A stretch of DNA of 64,000 nucleotides from Fimbriimonadaceae bacterium. Lineage in GTDB: Bacteria; Armatimonadota; Fimbriimonadia; Fimbriimonadales; Fimbriimonadaceae. Below, in pieces: positions 60,642-64,000 of this stretch. The stretch's first letter is position 1. Every line of letters begins with the position of its first letter. A model generated the notes under the pieces. That model did not search any database, was not told the origin of the DNA, and saw nothing but the letters and a program-made list of their open reading frames with translations. A program made the position numbers and the translations under genes. The stretch covers positions 2,572,734 to 2,636,733 of the forward strand of contig JABAQM010000001.1 of assembly GCA_019187105.1 (NCBI GenBank). The letters are read 5' to 3'.

Positions 60642-61756
60642 TCGATGGCCTAAGCCGACTTACCGGAACTATCGGCAGGCACCTCGTGCCTGCCGAAATC
60701 GTGGATGTCGGCACGTCGCTCGGTATCGCCGCTGAGCGGATCCATGAATCGGGAAGACCCCTGCTCGTCGTTGACGGCGGCCGCTATGTCGGGATCGTAA
60801 GGGAAAGCGACATCGGCGCGGCCATTGGAGACGGCGCAGAATCAACAGCGCCTGCGCCGCTATCAAAGCTTCCGAGCCTTCCCATGACAGCGACGGGTGT
60901 GGAAGCTCTGCGGGCATTGGAAGCGTGGTCGACCCCTGCGCTTGCGGTTGTCGATGCGCTCGATCAACCGGTCGGCCTGATCACACCATCCGCACTGGTT
61001 GCAGAAACGGCGAGCGAACCGCGGCCGCGAGTGGTTGGCGGAATGGCCACACCATTCGGCGTCTACCTAACAAACGGCGCCGTGAGCGGAGGGGTTGGGG
61101 GTGGCGCGCTTGTCGCGACCGGGATGTTGCTGTTCACCATGTTCTTGGTCGCGACGATCCTGTCGGTGATGGTCGGTTCGCTGGTTGAGCCCTTGCCATG
61201 GCCCGAGGCCGTCAAGTCGCTTCTCATTGCATCCACGTCGGCGTTCGCCTTCCTCGGCATCCTACGCGTTCTGCCCCTCACGGGTTATCATGCCGCCGAA
61301 CACATGACGGTTCACGCCATCGAACGCGGCGAGCCGATCGTTAAAGAGGCTGTTCGCAGGATGCCCAGAGTGCATCCGCGTTGCGGGACCAATTTGGCGG
61401 TTGGTGCGACGCTGTTCATGGCTTTGGCGACGACAACTTGGATTGAAAATCAAGAACTGAAGCTATTGGCAGCGGCGGTCGTCTCCCTATCACTTTGGCG
61501 TCCAATCGGCTCGCTCTTGCAGCAGCACGTCACCACACGCAAGCCGAGCGATCGGCAACTCGATGCCGGCGTACGAGCGGGGCGTCAGCTTCTGCAACGG
61601 TTTGCTTCCGAGGGGGCACAACCACGAAGCATCTTTCAAAAGCTTCTGCTCAGTGGCATGTTCCACATCATGCTAGGATCGCTGCTCGTTTACGCCCTGC
61701 TCCAGGTCGCCTTTTGGATCCTGCCGATTCCAGAAGCTTGGAAGGTATACTTTTAG
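60638..61756 (+). CDS. CBS-domain/DUF1385 fusion membrane protein
   Basis: A 372-residue protein with two CBS modules (about 10-130: VDVGTSLGIAAERIHESGRPLLVVDGGRYVGIVRESDI and the second ending PALAVVDALDQPVGLITPSAL). A DUF1385 region follows (about 140-372), with GGMATPFGVYLTNG, a double transmembrane hairpin and the conserved GYHAAEHMTVHAIERGEP and RMPRVHPRCGTN motifs. The His/Glu/Cys/Asn residues there suggest a metal-dependent enzyme or channel, but no activity is established for DUF1385. CBS pairs usually sense adenine nucleotides. Start GTG 60638 overlaps the deacetylase; secG follows 11 bases later. Confidence 0.8.
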   Translation: MIDGLSRLTGTIGRHLVPAEIVDVGTSLGIAAERIHESGRPLLVVDGGRYVGIVRESDIGAAIGDGAESTAPAPLSKLPSLPMTATGVEALRALEAWSTPALAVVDALDQPVGLITPSALVAETASEPRPRVVGGMATPFGVYLTNGAVSGGVGGGALVATGMLLFTMFLVATILSVMVGSLVEPLPWPEAVKSLLIASTSAFAFLGILRVLPLTGYHAAEHMTVHAIERGEPIVKEAVRRMPRVHPRCGTNLAVGATLFMALATTTWIENQELKLLAAAVVSLSLWRPIGSLLQQHVTTRKPSDRQLDAGVRAGRQLLQRFASEGAQPRSIFQKLLLSGMFHIMLGSLLVYALLQVAFWILPIPEAWKVYF

Positions 61757-61767
61757 GTTCAAGGTCC

Positions 61768-62007
61768 ATGCTCCTCTACAACATCGTCCTGGTTGTGGCG
61801 CTTATCGTCGCCGTGCTTTTCTCGCTGATCGTTTTCGCGACCGGCAAGGGCGATGCGATGTCCGGTGGCGGCTCAGTTCGAACGACGTTCAAGGGCAAGG
61901 CTAGCTTCGAGGACCAGATGTCGAGGCTGACACTTTACTTCGGCATCGCATTCATGGCGCTGATGCTGGTGTTGGACGCTCTCGCCAACTACGCGACGAG
62001 AAAATAA
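61768..62007 (+). CDS. secG: Preprotein translocase subunit SecG
   Basis: SecG, 79 residues, two transmembrane helices (about 4-24 and 54-74) around a short cytoplasmic loop with GKGDAMSGGGSVRTTFKGKASFEDQMSRLT, where GG and the F-x-D-x-x-x-R-x-T pattern match the family. It joins SecYE to ease protein export. The ATG at 61768 is a correction of a much longer open frame (61495) whose N-terminal part is a shadow of DUF1385. It is the third gene of the deacetylase operon and lies four bases before the phosphatase start. Confidence 0.9.
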   Translation: MLLYNIVLVVALIVAVLFSLIVFATGKGDAMSGGGSVRTTFKGKASFEDQMSRLTLYFGIAFMALMLVLDALANYATRK

Positions 62008-62011
62008 CGCC

Positions 62012-62722
62012 TTGCCGCTGCGGATTCTCCACACCGGCGACTTTCACGGAAAACTCGACCCCAAGCGCTTGGTGCCGCTCAAGGCGCTACGATCGCAAGC
62101 CGAGCTGTACTTCGACTGTGGCGATGGGGTTAGCTTCGGCAATCTCGCCATCCCGACCAAGATCGATCCGGTTTGGCAGCGGCTGGCTGACCTCTCTTGC
62201 ACGGCAACGGTTCCGGGAAATCGTGAGTCTCACGTTCTCTCAAGTGCCCACCTGAAGAAACTCGCAGGAGCCGCTCAGCCGATCCTGTGCGCAAACCTCG
62301 TGGATCGTGCCGGAAAACCGGTTCACCAGGCCTCAGTGGTTGTCGACGGCGTCGGGATCTTCGGTGTTATGGTCCCGATGGTGACCGAGCGCATGGCCAG
62401 CAAGGTGATCAGCGATTATCTATGGCTCAATCCAATCAAGACGGCAAAGCGAATCGTCGCGGAACTCAGGCCAAAGGTGGAAGTGCTGATCGCTCTAACC
62501 CATATCGGATATCCGCAGGATGTCGCCCTCGTGGGGGAATGCCCTGGGATTGACCTCATTCTGGGCGGGCATTCCCATACCCTGCTTGAGGAACCGGTGC
62601 TGCACGGAGAGACGTGGGTTGCCCACACCGGCAGTCATGGGAGGTTTGCTGGTCTCTATTCCTATGATTCCGGCACGAAAACCCTTAGCGGAAGCCTGCA
62701 TAGCCTCGCGCCAAGCGGATAA
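62012..62722 (+). CDS. Metallophosphatase of the 5'-nucleotidase superfamily
   Basis: A 236-residue calcineurin-like phosphatase starting at TTG. The metal motifs are in order: TGDFHGKL (D-x-H), DCGD, GNRE, LTHIGYP and GGHSHTL. The third motif is GNRE instead of GNHE, so the conserved catalytic His is Arg. No signal peptide and no C-terminal 5'-nucleotidase domain, making it a short cytosolic form. Related proteins cleave nucleotides, cyclic nucleotides or UDP-sugars. It lies between secG and an SDR in one tight plus-strand run. Confidence 0.8.
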   Translation: MPLRILHTGDFHGKLDPKRLVPLKALRSQAELYFDCGDGVSFGNLAIPTKIDPVWQRLADLSCTATVPGNRESHVLSSAHLKKLAGAAQPILCANLVDRAGKPVHQASVVVDGVGIFGVMVPMVTERMASKVISDYLWLNPIKTAKRIVAELRPKVEVLIALTHIGYPQDVALVGECPGIDLILGGHSHTLLEEPVLHGETWVAHTGSHGRFAGLYSYDSGTKTLSGSLHSLAPSG

Positions 62723-62731
62723 CCTTGCAGC

Positions 62732-63439
62732 ATGATACGTCATGCCGTCGTGACCGGCGCGACAAGCGGGATAGGTCGGGAAACCGCCCTACAGCTTGCC
62801 TCAAATGGTTGGCATCTGATTTTGGTTTCCAGACGAACCACGATGCTCGACGAAGTTCGGGGTGAGGCACTGAGCATGGGAGCGCTCTCGGCCGCCACTT
62901 TTACCCACGACATCACCAGCCGCACAAACGAGACGCTTGCCAAGTTTGTATCCGCCACGTTTCACTCACCGTTTGCGCTGGTCAATGCGGCAGGCGGGGC
63001 CGGGTTCGGCGACGTGATGACCGTATCGCAGGATGAAATGGTGGATCAGGTGGAGCGCAACCTCATAGGCACGATGCTGATGTGCCATGCCCTCCTTCCG
63101 GCCATGGTCGAATTTGGTGCCGGCCATATCGTCAACGTCCTGAGCGTCTGCAGCAAGGTCGCCTTTGCCGGTACGGCGGCTTATGGAGCGGCCAAGGCCG
63201 GCGCCCTAATGTTTACCAACTGTTTGAATGCAGAGGTCCGTAAGAAGGGGGTAAGAGTTAGCGGACTGATGCCCGGTGCCGTGGATACGCCGTTATGGGA
63301 TGGCAAGGGCTGGAAGCCGGAACAATCCGATATGCTCAAGCCTGCGGCGGTCGCTCAAACGATCGTGGATATTTTGGAGTCTCCGGCAGATCGGTCTTTT
63401 GACGAGGTGTTTCTCATGCCTCCAAAGGGCGTGCTTTAG
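62732..63439 (+). CDS. Short-chain dehydrogenase/reductase
   Basis: A classical SDR of 235 residues. The NAD(P) motif is TGATSGIGRE, NAAGG is next, and the catalytic Ser is in NVLSVCSKVAF, with YGAAKAG giving Tyr and Lys. The R-R after the beta2 strand (SRRTTM) suggests NADPH preference. Substrate unknown; a PGAVDTPLW motif after the active site is typical of the clan. It starts 9 bases after the phosphatase stop and ends the plus-strand run. Confidence 0.86.
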   Translation: MIRHAVVTGATSGIGRETALQLASNGWHLILVSRRTTMLDEVRGEALSMGALSAATFTHDITSRTNETLAKFVSATFHSPFALVNAAGGAGFGDVMTVSQDEMVDQVERNLIGTMLMCHALLPAMVEFGAGHIVNVLSVCSKVAFAGTAAYGAAKAGALMFTNCLNAEVRKKGVRVSGLMPGAVDTPLWDGKGWKPEQSDMLKPAAVAQTIVDILESPADRSFDEVFLMPPKGVL

Positions 63440-63442
63440 AAT

Positions 63443-63485
63443 AAAAAAGAGCCTGTGCGGAAGGAGAGGACAAAACCGCACAAGC
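63443..63485 (-). terminator. Rho-independent terminator on the minus strand
   Basis: Read on the minus strand, GCTTGTGCGG (63485-63476) pairs with CCGCACAGGC (63460-63451), one G-U, loop of 15 bases, followed by TCTTTTTT. It ends a transcript that comes from the right, either the fumarase-like gene or the candidate RNA below. Confidence 0.9.
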
Positions 63486-63586
63486 CCGTAGTGCACGTCG
63501 TCTTTTCGAGGCTTAGTCGACAATCGTTGTTGTCGCTCCAAAGACTTTGAGATTTGTTTCTCGCGGCTCGCGTCAGAACCGCTTGA
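63443..63586 (-). ncRNA. Candidate small RNA with own -10 box and terminator
   Basis: On the minus strand a perfect TATAAT (63596-63591) lies about 7 bases before 63584. The following 140 bases have no credible ORF and can form several hairpins: a CGACAA/TTGTCG stem with loop CAACGA, a GAGA/TCTC stem and the strong terminator stem at the end. No good -35 is seen. It lies in the 262-base gap between the fumarase-like gene and the SDR. It could be a 3' UTR fragment of the former, but the TATAAT argues for a separate RNA. Confidence 0.4.
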
Positions 63587-63701
63587 TCTCATTATAAGGA
63601 ACAAACCTCTTGGTTGGTGAGTTCCTTCCACAGATTAGGACGAAAGGACTACCGTATAGGTTCGTGTTCCTAGACCCTAGCACGATTGCCGGCCAAAACC
63701 C

Positions 63702-64000
63702 CTAATTTTTACCAGGTATTCCAGGCTCGGTGAGCAAGGCCGGATCTAATGCTTTTTTAAGGGTCTCCTCGTCCAAAAGGCCCTGCGACCGTACGATCTC
63801 TGGAACTGTCTTGCGTTCCTTCAGGGCTTGCTTGACCACATCTGCCGCTACCTTGTAGCCCAGGTAAGTATTAAGCGCCGTCGCAAGCGACGGAGACGTT
63901 TCGGCGTACTGGCGGCAGCGTTCGGCGTCTGCCTCAATCCCGAGGACGCAGTTACTCGTAAAGGTTCTTAGGGTGTTCGTCAAAATTTGGAGGCTGAACT
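63702..64000 (-). CDS. Fumarase/aspartase superfamily enzyme, C-terminal part
   Basis: The last ~100 codons of a class II fumarate hydratase or aspartate ammonia-lyase; the 5' part lies beyond the window. The frame enters as FSLQILTNTLRTFTSNCVLGIEAD (the helix preceding the C-terminal domain). It continues with ATALNTYLGYKVAADVVKQAL, where the TALN-x-x-x-GY motif is diagnostic, and ends with GLLDEETLKKALDPALLTEPGIPGK. Fumarase (fumC) is the likelier reading because of the short final tail, but aspartase fits nearly as well. TAA stops it at 63702-63704. Confidence 0.85.
   Translation of the reverse strand, partial: FSLQILTNTLRTFTSNCVLGIEADAERCRQYAETSPSLATALNTYLGYKVAADVVKQALKERKTVPEIVRSQGLLDEETLKKALDPALLTEPGIPGKN

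Noticed and set aside
1-64000. Non-standard genetic code (TGA as Trp or Gly) to explain the thioredoxin TGA
   Set aside because: TGA is used as the normal stop for many well-recognised genes here (for example pfkA and anti-sigma/sigma overlaps) and Trp uses TGG.

Overview
The window is about 60% GC, densely coded bacterial chromosome. It combines an outer-membrane-type SLH porin, PEP-CTERM and HAF-repeat proteins, an RHS protein with a dockerin-like tail, DUF1501 and DUF4331 proteins, frequent GTG/TTG starts and GTGA/ATGA gene overlaps. By general knowledge this mix fits Armatimonadota, most likely a Fimbriimonas-like lineage. That placement is inference, because the window holds no rRNA. No tRNA, rRNA, CRISPR array, insertion sequence or prophage was recognised, so this reads as core chromosome with several repeat-rich intergenic islands.

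Layout. 0-5.5 kb: 3' end of 6-phosphofructokinase, a repeat-rich gap, a copper radical oxidase coupled to a PEP-CTERM protein, a frameshifted secreted gene and 1-phosphofructokinase. 5.5-11.4 kb: a large RHS protein, a HAF-repeat protein, an LTxxQ-like secreted protein and a small protein resembling the Acb2/Tad1 cyclic-nucleotide sponge family. 11.4-19.8 kb: DinB and dienelactone hydrolase, a GT-C glycosyltransferase, gatB, a P-loop kinase, a GH26 hydrolase coupled to a SerA-like dehydrogenase. 20-25.2 kb: lipoproteins, a repeat island carrying a relic of the purE 3' end, purE and ftsZ. 25.3-28.3 kb: a DUF1579 protein, a LolA-like/thioredoxin fusion with an in-frame TGA exactly at the first active-site cysteine, and a second GT-C enzyme. 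28.3-41.1 kb: a secreted STN-like protein with an ECF sigma/anti-sigma pair, alaS, two ABC genes, a WD40 protein and a second sigma/anti-sigma pair. 41.1-50.9 kb: atpC, a transglutaminase-like protein, DUF4331 and TPR lipoproteins, a class A PBP, and a coupled operon with an esterase and a DivIC/FtsB-like protein. 51-64 kb: DUF1501, endonuclease IV, phosphohexomutase, the SLH porin, a third sigma/anti-sigma pair, a CDF transporter, a deacetylase/CBS-DUF1385/secG/phosphatase/SDR run, a candidate small RNA and the 3' end of a fumarase/aspartase.

Themes are envelope building (ftsZ, PBP1, DivIC-like, porin, GT-C enzymes, MsbA-like exporter, deacetylase), envelope sensing (three ECF pairs, two with periplasmic folds on the anti-sigma partner) and secreted proteins of unknown role. 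The points most worth a second look are the candidate selenocysteine thioredoxin, the Acb2/Tad1-like protein, three unrelated-looking 21-bp tandem arrays that all keep a seven-residue period, and the purE-tail duplication around an intergenic insert.
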